Shown here one piece after another: positions 16,317 through 24,772 of a stretch of DNA of 43,905 nucleotides. Below the pieces are notes generated by a model that saw nothing but the letters and a program-made list of their open reading frames with translations, had not been told where the DNA came from and did no database searches. Positions within the stretch are counted from its first letter, which is position 1, and every line of letters begins with the position of its first letter. A program made the translations under genes and the position numbers. The DNA comes from Acidithiobacillus sp. GTDB lineage: Bacteria > Pseudomonadota > Gammaproteobacteria > Acidithiobacillales > Acidithiobacillaceae. The DNA is taken from NCBI GenBank assembly GCA_028697715.1, contig JAQVDS010000021.1, positions 1-43,905 on the forward strand. The letters run 5' to 3'.

Positions 16317-16982
16317 TTAGGGGCTGTTAGCCAGCTCTTTCAGTGCCTCACGGTCCAGTAAATGAATTTGTCGATGTTGCCGTCGAATCCAGCCGCGTGC
16401 TTCGAAGTCCCGCAAGCTGCGACTGATTACCTCACGGGCGGAACCAAGCTCGGCGGCAATGGCCTGGTGCGTTATGGACAGCGTATCCCCCTCTGCGCCC
16501 TGATGCAGTAGTAGGCGGGCCAGACGGATATCCAGGCGGGTAAAAAGCACTTCTTCGACCAGGGCAAATAGTTGTGTCAGGCGGTCGCCGTAGGCGCGAA
16601 ACACGAAACTACGAAAATCCGGGTTGTCTGCGATTGCGGCCTGGAAGTGTTGGCGTGAAAACGCTACGGCGCTGCCCACGTTCTCGCTGATCCCGGTCGC
16701 GGGATAGGCGTGCCCATTAAACAGGCAGGCGGTGGTCAGTATGCAAGACTCCCCTGGCCCAATCCGATACAGCACGATCTCCCGGCCACTGACAGAGACC
16801 TGCTGCACACGAATCTGACCCTCCTGCACCAGAAGATATTGCTCGCAAAGGCTCCCGTTCTGAAAGATGAGGCTACCGGCGGCAAATCGCAGCTGTCTGG
16901 CTGCAGCCAACAGCACCGCACCAGTTTTCGTCTGCTGCAAAGCGCGAAGGTCTGGAAACTGCTCCAGCCAATCGGTGTTCAT
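16317..16982 (-). CDS. Crp/Fnr-family transcription regulator with two cysteines in the sensor domain
   Basis: 221 residues: an N-terminal cyclic-nucleotide-binding-like beta barrel (FAAGSLIFQNGSLCEQYLLV, VSVSGREIVLYRIGPGESCI), a long dimer helix, then a winged helix (SITHQAIAAELGSAREVISR). No N-terminal FNR iron-sulfur cysteine cluster is present. The barrel has GESCILTTACLFNG, with two Cys six residues apart, a pattern recalled from Crp/Fnr proteins near sulfur-transfer genes, suggesting thiol-redox or sulfide sensing (inference). The gene begins 13 bp after the RND pump stop, so it could be the tail of that operon; the DUF2892 gene follows. Confidence 0.88.
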   Translation of the reverse strand: MNTDWLEQFPDLRALQQTKTGAVLLAAARQLRFAAGSLIFQNGSLCEQYLLVQEGQIRVQQVSVSGREIVLYRIGPGESCILTTACLFNGHAYPATGISENVGSAVAFSRQHFQAAIADNPDFRSFVFRAYGDRLTQLFALVEEVLFTRLDIRLARLLLHQGAEGDTLSITHQAIAAELGSAREVISRSLRDFEARGWIRRQHRQIHLLDREALKELANSP

Positions 16983-16995
16983 CTATCGATCGTCG

Positions 16996-19900
16996 TCATT
17001 CATGACTCCTGGATTTGCGCAGCGGCAGAATCTTCTGCAGGGTGACATAGATTCCTGGCATTACCAACAGCACCAAGGGAATCTCGGCCACCAGACCGGA
17101 AATGATGGCAACCGCCAGCGGTGCCTGCATTTCGGCACCGGCGCCAATGCCCAGGGCCAGAGGTAACAAGGCGAGAATGGCGATAATGGCGGTCATGAGC
17201 ACTGGGCGTAGGCGTATGGCGCCAGCCCGCACGAGCTCTTCCGGATTATGGTTACGCAGCTCTGCGAAGTAGAAGATCGCCGTTTCGGTGACGATGCCAA
17301 CGATCATGGTCATGCCGATCATGGCCGTGAGATTGCGCTCGGTGCCGGTCAGCCACAAGCCCACGAATACCGCCCCCAATGCCAGTAGTGCGGTGATCAG
17401 GATGCTGAACACGATGGCAAAGTTTTCGTAGAGGAAGAGGAGCAGCGCCGCAACCAGAAGAATTGCTGCCAGCAGGACCAGGGCCAGGTCGTGCATGGCC
17501 TTTTGCTGTTCCTGATAGAGGCCGCCGTATTCCAGGTACACTCCGGACGGCAGTTGGAGTTTGGCCAGACGCTGCCGGATTTGCGCGAGGACCGTACCCA
17601 TTGCATGGCCGTTTTCGATACGTGCGGTGACGGCAACCATGGGTTGCAGGTTTTCTGCATCCAGCTCCGCCTGGCCGGGCTGGATGGAGATCGTAGCTAT
17701 CTGATTGAGGAAAAAGGTCTGTCCGTTCGGTGCAATCAGCGGCAGATGGCGCAACTGCTCGATCCGTTGCGCGAGGTCTCGCGGGGCACGCAGCCGCACG
17801 CCGATCATTTCCTCGCCGTGCGGGATTTTGGTGACCACCTGCCCCTGCAGCAGGGTGCGCAGCTGTTGGGTGACCTCGGCGGGGGTCATGCCGGCAATGG
17901 CCTGCGCGCGCAGAGGATCGACGTGGATGTCGATGGCATCCCCGGCAATGGTGATGCCGTCAAAGGCCTCGGTGACCCCGGGGACGCCCTCGATCGACCG
18001 GGTGATCTGCCGCGCAATGGGTTCCAATTCCTGGGGATGATTGCCAAAGATCTTGATTTCGATGGGTTGCGGCACGGCGGTGAGGTCGCCGATCAGGTCT
18101 TCCATGAGCTGCCCCGTTTCCACGCGCAAGCCCGGCACCTGTTCCTTGATCTGTTGCCGCACGCTGTCCATGACCTGCCAGATGTTGCGTTTGCGCTGGC
18201 TCTTCAGGCGGATGAAAAAGTCGCCGGCGTTGGCCTCGGTAATCCCACCACCCAACTGCAGTCCGGTGCGTCGTGAGTAGGTAGCGACCTCCGGGGTCTG
18301 CGCCAGAATCTGCTGCACCTGATCCAGCAGGCGATCGGTCTCGGCCAGGGAGGTGCCCGGAGGCGCGCGATAGTCCAGCACAAAGCCGCCCTCGTCCATG
18401 GGGGGCAAAAAGCCACTGCCGACCTGGGTATAGGACCAACCGGACAGGGCGATCAACAGGCCCACAGACAGCAGGAGCCACTTGGGTCTTTGCAGGAAAC
18501 GGGCAAGAAACCGTCGATAGCGTTCGGTGGCCCAGCGCTGCAGCGACCCTTGATGCTCGGCCTTGTCGGCGTCCTTCTGCCGCAGCAGCAATTGCGCCAA
18601 TACCGGGACGGCCAGGAAGGCGACGAGAAAGGAAATGAGGAGAGCGGCGGCAATGGCAATGGCCAAGGCTTGGAAAAACGCGCCGGTGACCCCAGACAGA
18701 AAGGCCAGGGGAATGAAAATGATCAGCGTCGCCGCCGAGGAGCCGGCCAAGGGGGTGCTAAGCTCCTGGGCGAGATGCAGGATGGACCAGTTTTCGCGCT
18801 CTTCGCTGATCCGGCGCATCAGATGCTCGAGCATGACGACCACGTCATCCACCACCAGCCCGACCGCTGCCGCCATACCGCCCAGGGTCATGATGTTAAA
18901 ACTCTGGTGCAATACATAGAGGACCAATGCGCTGGCGATCAAGACACTGGGCAAGGTGATGGCGACGATCAGGGTAAGACGTAGATTGCGGAGAAAGGCG
19001 AAGAGCACCAGGGCGGCGAGGATGGCACCGATGATGATCGCGTCACGTACGCTACCCGCGGCGGCGGTGATGAGTTGACTCTGGTCGTACCAGGTGCTGA
19101 TCTGCACTCCCGCGGGCAGCGATGCCGCGCTACTTTGCAAGAGTTTGCGCAGGGCCCGGTCGATGGCAACGGTGTTGCCGCCGGGTTGCTGCAGGATGTT
19201 GAGGAGTACGGCGTTTTTGCCGTTGGCGGTGACGGTGGTCCAGGCGGGACGCTTGCCCTGCTTGATCTTGGCCACATCGGCCAGATCGACAATGCCTTCG
19301 GGACCGCTTTTGAGGATGGTCTTGCCGATTTCCTCGCCATTGACCAGATGGCTCGTGCTGAGGATCTGATACAGGCGATAATGACGCTGACTGCGCCCCA
19401 CCGCCTCGATGATGTTGGAACCGGCCAGGGCCTTTTCGACATCGGCATAGGACAGGCCGTAGTGTTGCAGAAGCCAGGGATCGACGACCACCTGGAATTC
19501 TTCCTGGGCGCCACCCTGTACCGTCACTTGCGCTACCCCAGGAATGCTCAGCAGGCGTGGACGCAGTTGATAGTAGGCAACCCGCCGCAAGGCCACGGGG
19601 TCCTGTTGTGACGAGGTCAGGGCGAGGCCCAGAATCGGATCGACGGTCGGGTCCATGCGACGAGCGCGGAATTGGGTATCGGCGGGGAGTTTGGGCAGCT
19701 CCTGGTTGATGGCGGCCTGGACCTGCAAGAGCGCGCTTTGCATGTCGCTACCCCAGGCGAATTGCACCGAGATATCGGCCGCGCCCCGCGCCGTGGTCGA
19801 ACGGATCTTGCGTACCCCGGGTACCGCACGCAGGGCCTGCTCCAAGGGTAGGGTCAGGGCGATCTGGGTCTGTTCGATGGGCATGTTGCCGGCATCCACC

Positions 19901-20037
19901 GACACCTCGATGCGCGGAAAAGAAACTTGCGGAAACAGTGCCACCGGTAGTTTCTGCGCCGCCAGCAGACCACCGAGGGTGAGGAGCAGGAGCAGAAAAA
20001 GCAGAAAACGGCGGTGTCGAAGCAGCCAGTCACCCAT
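16996..20037 (-). CDS. RND efflux pump permease (first tripartite system)
   Basis: 1013 residues, inner-membrane proton-driven RND transporter. Start at 20037: the ATG shares one base with the adaptor stop (TGATG) and GGGGAAA precedes it; the longer frame runs into the adaptor gene. It has the 12-helix layout with two large periplasmic loops. TM4 carries VGLVVDDVVVMLEH with the acidic pair of the proton relay, and a late helix has VGIVTETAIFYFAE, whose Glu resembles heavy-metal (CusA-type) pumps. Mixed features leave the substrate open (drugs, solvents or metals). It is the last structural gene of the RR-HK-TolC-MFP-RND operon, so expression is likely controlled by that two-component system. 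Confidence 0.93.
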   Translation of the reverse strand: MGDWLLRHRRFLLFLLLLLTLGGLLAAQKLPVALFPQVSFPRIEVSVDAGNMPIEQTQIALTLPLEQALRAVPGVRKIRSTTARGAADISVQFAWGSDMQSALLQVQAAINQELPKLPADTQFRARRMDPTVDPILGLALTSSQQDPVALRRVAYYQLRPRLLSIPGVAQVTVQGGAQEEFQVVVDPWLLQHYGLSYADVEKALAGSNIIEAVGRSQRHYRLYQILSTSHLVNGEEIGKTILKSGPEGIVDLADVAKIKQGKRPAWTTVTANGKNAVLLNILQQPGGNTVAIDRALRKLLQSSAASLPAGVQISTWYDQSQLITAAAGSVRDAIIIGAILAALVLFAFLRNLRLTLIVAITLPSVLIASALVLYVLHQSFNIMTLGGMAAAVGLVVDDVVVMLEHLMRRISEERENWSILHLAQELSTPLAGSSAATLIIFIPLAFLSGVTGAFFQALAIAIAAALLISFLVAFLAVPVLAQLLLRQKDADKAEHQGSLQRWATERYRRFLARFLQRPKWLLLSVGLLIALSGWSYTQVGSGFLPPMDEGGFVLDYRAPPGTSLAETDRLLDQVQQILAQTPEVATYSRRTGLQLGGGITEANAGDFFIRLKSQRKRNIWQVMDSVRQQIKEQVPGLRVETGQLMEDLIGDLTAVPQPIEIKIFGNHPQELEPIARQITRSIEGVPGVTEAFDGITIAGDAIDIHVDPLRAQAIAGMTPAEVTQQLRTLLQGQVVTKIPHGEEMIGVRLRAPRDLAQRIEQLRHLPLIAPNGQTFFLNQIATISIQPGQAELDAENLQPMVAVTARIENGHAMGTVLAQIRQRLAKLQLPSGVYLEYGGLYQEQQKAMHDLALVLLAAILLVAALLLFLYENFAIVFSILITALLALGAVFVGLWLTGTERNLTAMIGMTMIVGIVTETAIFYFAELRNHNPEELVRAGAIRLRPVLMTAIIAILALLPLALGIGAGAEMQAPLAVAIISGLVAEIPLVLLVMPGIYVTLQKILPLRKSRSHE

Positions 20038-21071
20038 CAGGATTTCCCCTCCAGACGCAGGGGCATGCCCTCCTGCAATTCGTAATTGCCCAAGCTCACG
20101 ACTGACTCTCCTGCCTGCAGACCCCGCCGCACCTCGATCCATTTTCCGTCCTGCCAACCGGTTTCGATCCAGCGTTTTTGCGCAATTCCGTGCTGATCGA
20201 CAAAGCAGTAGGACCGTCCATGCTCGCTGAGGACGGCGGAATCAGGAATGGCCAGGGACTGCTGTTGGGCAAGGGTGATCTCGCCACTGAGCAGGGTGCC
20301 GGGGAGGGCCTGGGCGTTCGCCGGCAGGGGCACGATCACCCCCGCAAGACGGGTGCTCGTATCGACCTGTGCCAAGACCTGTTGCACCTTGGCGGACCAG
20401 GATTGCCCACGATCGTCCAGGCGGCGTAGAACGACCTTCGCTCCGGGATGAACCTGGGCGAGATCCTGCGGCTCCACGCCGAAGACGACAACGCGTGCCC
20501 CCGCCGGATTGATGGTGAGAAAGGACTGCCCCGCCGGGACGGTGTTGCCCGCCTGTACCGGTACGGCGGTGACGACGCCGGAGATCGGGGCGCGGATAGC
20601 CCCTCCCTCTAAGGATTGCTGGCGCTGTTCCAGACTTTGCAGTAGTGCTTTGGCCTTAGCGAGGTTCTGGGCCGCGCTCTGCACCTGGGCATTGGTGGCC
20701 AATTGCCGTTGCCGTAGACTCTCCTGGCGCTGCCATTCGTTTTGCGCAAAACGCAGGTCGATTTTGGCCTGATCGATCTGCAGTCGCTCGGCAGGCGAGG
20801 GGCTGACACGCAGTAGAACCTGTCCTTTTCGTACCTTTTCCCCTGGGACCACCAGGACCTGCTGCACGACACTCTCACAGCGTGCGCTGAGCAGGTCTGC
20901 CGCCTGGCTGGCAAAGGCTACGGTCCCGTAGGCGCGTAAGGTGTGAGTGAACAGCCTGCTCTGCACCGGACTGATCTGCACCAGGGCCGAGGGCGCAGCG
21001 GCGCAGATCAGAGAAGCAAGACCAAGCACGGCGGTGAGGGCGGTGCGTTGCAGCGCGCGCTGCCAGTTCAT
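20037..21071 (-). CDS. Periplasmic adaptor (membrane fusion protein) of the first RND system
   Basis: 344 residues, links the RND permease to the TolC channel across the periplasm. Start at 21071: the ATG overlaps the TolC stop as ATGA, with GGAG about 9 bp upstream. A signal sequence (TALTAVLGLASLICAAAPSA) is followed by lipoyl halves (VVQQVLVVPGEKVRKGQVLL and GGAIRAPISGVVTAVPVQAG) around a coiled-coil hairpin rich in Gln and Leu (residues about 105-150), then beta-barrel and membrane-proximal parts. No His/Met-rich metal motif is seen. Both neighbours are translationally coupled. Confidence 0.91.
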   Translation of the reverse strand: MNWQRALQRTALTAVLGLASLICAAAPSALVQISPVQSRLFTHTLRAYGTVAFASQAADLLSARCESVVQQVLVVPGEKVRKGQVLLRVSPSPAERLQIDQAKIDLRFAQNEWQRQESLRQRQLATNAQVQSAAQNLAKAKALLQSLEQRQQSLEGGAIRAPISGVVTAVPVQAGNTVPAGQSFLTINPAGARVVVFGVEPQDLAQVHPGAKVVLRRLDDRGQSWSAKVQQVLAQVDTSTRLAGVIVPLPANAQALPGTLLSGEITLAQQQSLAIPDSAVLSEHGRSYCFVDQHGIAQKRWIETGWQDGKWIEVRRGLQAGESVVSLGNYELQEGMPLRLEGKS

Positions 21072-22411
21072 GGGTTTTTTCTCCATCGTTCCCAGGGAAT
21101 TCCTACAGCCAGCTCCAAGGCTGCCTGATCTTCTGCCGCTGTCCCTTCCAGGGTCAGAAGCTGCAATTTTTTGTCGAGCAACTGACTGCGGACGCTTTCG
21201 TATTCGACGAGGGTGGCATTGTGCTCGGCTACTGCTTGGCGCAGCACCTTCTCCGCCTGCGCGAGCCCGGGCAACTGGGTGCGCAAAAGGGCGATCTCCG
21301 GATGCAAACGCTGCAGGTCCTGCACTAGGCTGGCAATCTCCGCCCGCGTTTGGAAGAGCCGGGCGCTATAGGCGGCGTGCAGTTCGGCGCGGGTTGCCTC
21401 GCTTTGCCGGATGGCCGCACGATTGCGGTTCCACAGCGGCAGGTCGAAGGTAATGCTCGGTCCCCAGGTATGGATGTTGGAGGTGTCGGCGGCGTGACTG
21501 ACGCCGATACTGAAGCCCGGGTATTGACCGAGGATGGCGCGCCGCACCTGCGCCTCCTGGGCGTCGTACCCGGCGCGCAGAGCTGCGAGATCGAGACGAT
21601 GCTTCAGAGCCTCGTGCACGAGTTCCTCCACTGGGGGCAATTTTGTTAGGGTCCGCGGTGCGGCCAGTTCGAGGTGAAAACCGGGGGGCAGGCCCAACTG
21701 TGCATTGAGTTCTTGTCGGGTCTTGGCTACCTGGCGGCGCAGTGCCAGTTCCCGATCCCGACTGTCTACATAAGCGATCTGGCGTAAGGCATGGTTGGGC
21801 AGGGTCGTATCTCCGGCGCGCAGGTTGTCCGATGATTTTTTATAAAGCTCCAGACTCACTTGGGTAGCGGCAGCGGCAATGGATTCCTGCTGCTGCAGAA
21901 AATAGAGTTTGCGCGCCAGAATGCGGACCTGATTGGCCAGCAGCCATTCCTGCCAGGCCACGTCATAGCGGACGGAACGGGCCTGGGCGCCGGCGATAGC
22001 AAGATTGGCAGAGCGGGTGAAGAGGCTCGCCAGACTCCATTGTAGGCCCATACTATAGGCGGAATAGTAGCCAGGAGTCGTGGGCAGGTCAGCACTGAGG
22101 GAAAGCTGCGGATCGGGCAACAATCCCGCGGCAAAGACCTGGGCGTTGGCTACTCCGAGCTTGGCGCGGGTGGCACGCAGATCCGGATTGAGCAAGACCG
22201 CGATTTGCGCGAGGGCGGTACCCGAAAGGGGGGCCTGCAGATCAATCTTGTCGCTGCGTATCGGCGCGCCGGCATCGGCCTGGGCCAGGGCTGCCTGCAG
22301 AGTTTTTGGCTGTGACAGCTGCTGGTCGAGGGGGAGGGGCCGGTAACTCGCGCAACCGGCGAGTAGTGTCAACAGAATCCCGCCACAAAATCTCTGCGTC
22401 AGCCAGTGCAT
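21068..22411 (-). CDS. TolC-family outer-membrane channel, lipoprotein (first RND system)
   Basis: 447 residues. The N-terminus has a lipobox (LLTLLAGC, Cys near residue 19), so the protein is probably acylated as in NodT/OprM-type channels. Two TolC repeats follow: long helices with NPDLRATRAKLGVANAQVFA and the duplicated AQLGLPPG-type turn, and the LFTRSANLAIAGAQAR segment. It overlaps the kinase gene by 13 bp and the adaptor by 4 bp. It would form the outer-membrane exit duct of the pump encoded downstream. Confidence 0.91.
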   Translation of the reverse strand: MHWLTQRFCGGILLTLLAGCASYRPLPLDQQLSQPKTLQAALAQADAGAPIRSDKIDLQAPLSGTALAQIAVLLNPDLRATRAKLGVANAQVFAAGLLPDPQLSLSADLPTTPGYYSAYSMGLQWSLASLFTRSANLAIAGAQARSVRYDVAWQEWLLANQVRILARKLYFLQQQESIAAAATQVSLELYKKSSDNLRAGDTTLPNHALRQIAYVDSRDRELALRRQVAKTRQELNAQLGLPPGFHLELAAPRTLTKLPPVEELVHEALKHRLDLAALRAGYDAQEAQVRRAILGQYPGFSIGVSHAADTSNIHTWGPSITFDLPLWNRNRAAIRQSEATRAELHAAYSARLFQTRAEIASLVQDLQRLHPEIALLRTQLPGLAQAEKVLRQAVAEHNATLVEYESVRSQLLDKKLQLLTLEGTAAEDQAALELAVGIPWERWRKNP

Positions 22412-23766
22412 GTGCCGTCCTCCTGCTGGGTAGATTCCAGAGGCTGCTCATAATGGAATAACAAGCCCCTGCCGGCGCTGCCATCCAGCAGTTGCACCTG
22501 CCCTCCCAAGCGTTTTGCCGCCGCGGCAACGATGGTCAGGCCCAAACCGGTACCTTCGCCTTGAGCATCAGTGGCACGATGGAAGGCCGAAAAGGCCAGC
22601 TCGCGTTGGACCGGAGGAATCCCCGGGCCGTCGTCTTCCACTTCGAGCGTCAGGCTTTCGCCATCGGCAATGGCACGCAGAACGACCGAGCCGTTCGCTG
22701 GCGTATAACGCAGGGCGTTATCGAGGGCGTTGCTGATGAGCACGCGCAGGGCCAAGGGATCGGTGCGCAATGGCAGACGGGTAGGGCTGAGCTGTAATTC
22801 CAGTTCGATACCCTTGCTTTCGGCCAGAGGCAGGCGCTCACTCAGGAGCTCCCGCAGCAGATCGCCCAGATCGATACTTTCCTTTTTTGCTGGCCCGGCA
22901 AGCTGACGCTCCAGGGTGAGCAGTTGATCGAGCAAATGGCGGCTGCGCGCTAAGCCCGTATCGACGGCGAGTAGGCGCTCGCGACAGGCATCCCAGCTTT
23001 CTGCATGTTGGGCATTCTCCACTTGCAGGGAGAGGGCCGCCAGGGGCGTTCGCAATTCATGGGCGGCATCGGCAATGAAGCGACGCTCACGCTGCAGTAA
23101 GTCGGCGACGCGCTGCAGCAATTGCTGGATGGCCAACCAGAAGGGGAGGAGTTCCTGCGGTACATGAGTTTCGGGCAGGTGAATCCGGCTGCTCTCGGGC
23201 CGCAATATTGCAAGCTCCTGGGCTAGGCGGCGGAGGGGGCGAAAGACCGCGTAGACCTGCCAGCGCAGGGCAAGCAGGAGTATGGGCAGCAAGATGAGGA
23301 TGGGCCAGATACTGCGCTGGGCACCATCCCAGGCGGCTTCCTGCAGAACGGAGGTGGGCTGGGCAACGACAAGTTGGTCACCATCCGGTAGGGCGGCGAG
23401 AAATACCCGCCACTGCTTGCCGTTCTTCTCAAGATGATGAAAACCGGGCCGCCAGTGTCCGGGAAGCGGCAAGGGATTTTCTATCTTGCCAGGGCTGATG
23501 CGCTCGACGATGATCGTCCCGAATTCTTCATCGTGCCGGATATGCTTCTCTTTGCCCTGAAACCAGGGCACCTGCAGCGGATGGTCGGGCAGGTGGCTGG
23601 GATCCACCCAGTTGGCTATTTCTGCCAGGGTAGCGTCCTGCAACTGTTTGGCGTCTTCGTAGGCCAGCCCATAATCGACGCTGGCGGCGATAAAGCCACC
23701 AAGGAGCAACCAGAAGCTGAGGGTCCAGAACAGGCGTCTTTGCAGCGATGGAATGCGCTTTGTCAT
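22399..23766 (-). CDS. Sensor histidine kinase (QseC/PmrB type)
   Basis: 455 residues, start at 23766 overlapping the regulator stop as ATGA. One N-terminal membrane helix (FWTLSFWLLLGGFIAASVDY), a periplasmic sensor of about 130 residues, and a second helix (IWPILILLPILLLALRW). The HisKA box is ADAAHELRTPLAALSLQVEN with the phosphorylated His; the HATPase part shows SNALDNALRYTPANGS (N box), VEDDGPGIPP (G1) and GEGTGLGLTIV (G2). The periplasmic part contains several His (HWRPGFHHLEKNG), which could bind metal; ligand not known. It phosphorylates the adjacent OmpR-type regulator and likely controls the downstream pump genes. Confidence 0.92.
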   Translation of the reverse strand: MTKRIPSLQRRLFWTLSFWLLLGGFIAASVDYGLAYEDAKQLQDATLAEIANWVDPSHLPDHPLQVPWFQGKEKHIRHDEEFGTIIVERISPGKIENPLPLPGHWRPGFHHLEKNGKQWRVFLAALPDGDQLVVAQPTSVLQEAAWDGAQRSIWPILILLPILLLALRWQVYAVFRPLRRLAQELAILRPESSRIHLPETHVPQELLPFWLAIQQLLQRVADLLQRERRFIADAAHELRTPLAALSLQVENAQHAESWDACRERLLAVDTGLARSRHLLDQLLTLERQLAGPAKKESIDLGDLLRELLSERLPLAESKGIELELQLSPTRLPLRTDPLALRVLISNALDNALRYTPANGSVVLRAIADGESLTLEVEDDGPGIPPVQRELAFSAFHRATDAQGEGTGLGLTIVAAAAKRLGGQVQLLDGSAGRGLLFHYEQPLESTQQEDGTCTG

Positions 23767-24428
23767 CCGTCCTTCTCTACCAGCCAACCCGCCCCGCGCA
23801 GGTTTTTGATGCTGTCCGCACCCAATTTCTTGCGCACGCTGTGAATGAGAAAGTCGATGCTGTTGCTCTCCACTTCCTCTCCCCAGCCATAGATGCGGGT
23901 TTCCAGCTCTTCGCGACTGAGAATGCGGCCGGGTCGTTGCAGTAAGGCGCTCAACAGGGCGAATTCCCGCGCCGACAGGCGTTGTGCTGGCCCGCCCTCG
24001 CGCCAGGCTTCGCGGCTGCTCGGGTCGAGGCTGAGTACGCCATTACTGAGCAGTGGTCCTGCCTGTCCCCCTTGGCGGCGCTGCACTGCCCGTAAGCGGG
24101 CGAGTAGTTCACGCGCCGAAAACGGTTTGATGAGATAGTCATCGGCGCCGGCATCCAGACCGCGCAGACGCTCCTCCAGGGCATCGCGAGCGCTGAGAAT
24201 GAGTATGGGCAGGGTATAGCCTTCTGTCCGCAAATCGTGCAGGAGCTGGATACCGTCGTCGTCGGGAAGGCCGAGATCCAGCAGCAGTACCTCATGTTCG
24301 CTGTGCGGAAGAGTGCTGCGGGCCGCCTGTCCACTGCTAACCCAGTCGACCGCATGGCCGCCGTCGCGTAGGGCCAGTAAGAGCGCCTCGGCTAGCATCC
24401 GATCATCTTCAACCAGTAAGATACGCAT
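23763..24428 (-). CDS. OmpR-family response regulator (QseB/PmrA type)
   Basis: 221 residues: receiver domain with acidic pocket VEDDR, phospho-acceptor D51 in LLLDLGLPDDDG, the switch SARDA and Lys in IKPFSARELLARL; then an OmpR winged helix with LSAREFALLSALLQRPGRIL and SNSIDFLIHSVRKKLGAD. First gene of a five-gene overlapping operon ending with the RND permease. The promoter lies in the 344-bp gap shared with the divergent TonB receptor; TTCTAA and TTCCTAA separated by 4 bp (about 24573-24590) might be a direct-repeat binding site for a QseB/PmrA-type regulator (weak). Confidence 0.93.
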   Translation of the reverse strand: MRILLVEDDRMLAEALLLALRDGGHAVDWVSSGQAARSTLPHSEHEVLLLDLGLPDDDGIQLLHDLRTEGYTLPILILSARDALEERLRGLDAGADDYLIKPFSARELLARLRAVQRRQGGQAGPLLSNGVLSLDPSSREAWREGGPAQRLSAREFALLSALLQRPGRILSREELETRIYGWGEEVESNSIDFLIHSVRKKLGADSIKNLRGAGWLVEKDG

Positions 24429-24653
24429 ATTTCCTCCTCGCAGTCTCGCTCCTGCACCTGGGACCGAAGCTTAGCAGAGCATTCTTAGCTTGGGATGAGG
24501 AGTGTGGTGTTGCGCCACGCAAGAGTTCGTCGGCTCCGGATACCCTAAATATAAGCCAAAATTGACTCCAGAACTTCTAATCTTTTCCTAAGAAAGCGGC
24601 GGTATTCTGCGAATCGTTTTACTTTGGGAAATTTTTGATCGGTTTTGGAGGGT

Positions 24654-24697
24654 CTGTCATAAAAGTGTCATAAAAGGTTCATTAAGCTGTAATATTC
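24654..24697 (+). promoter_or_regulatory. Four tandem 11-bp repeats resembling double PHO box
   Basis: Four consecutive 11-mers line up: CTGTCATAAAA, GTGTCATAAAA, GGTTCATTAAG and CTGTAATATTC. The first two match the PHO-box consensus (CTGTCAT, A/T-rich spacer, CTGTCAT) almost exactly. Two PhoB dimers could bind side by side 76 bp before the TonB receptor start. Activation under phosphate starvation is the natural inference. Promoter -10 sequence downstream is not obvious, as is usual for PhoB-dependent promoters. Confidence 0.68.
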
Positions 24698-24706
24698 CTG
24701 TGCTAC

Positions 24707-24731
24707 GTTGCTAAGCTGGTTGTTTAGCAAC
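24707..24731 (+). other. Inverted repeat in the TonB-receptor leader
   Basis: GTTGCTAA (24707-24714) is complementary to TTAGCAAC (24724-24731) across a 9-nt loop, ending 41 bp before the start codon. It may be an mRNA-stabilising hairpin or a second operator; no further evidence. Confidence 0.35.
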
Positions 24732-24772
24732 CAAATTGTAATCAATGCGCAACTAGCTACAGGAGATACAAC

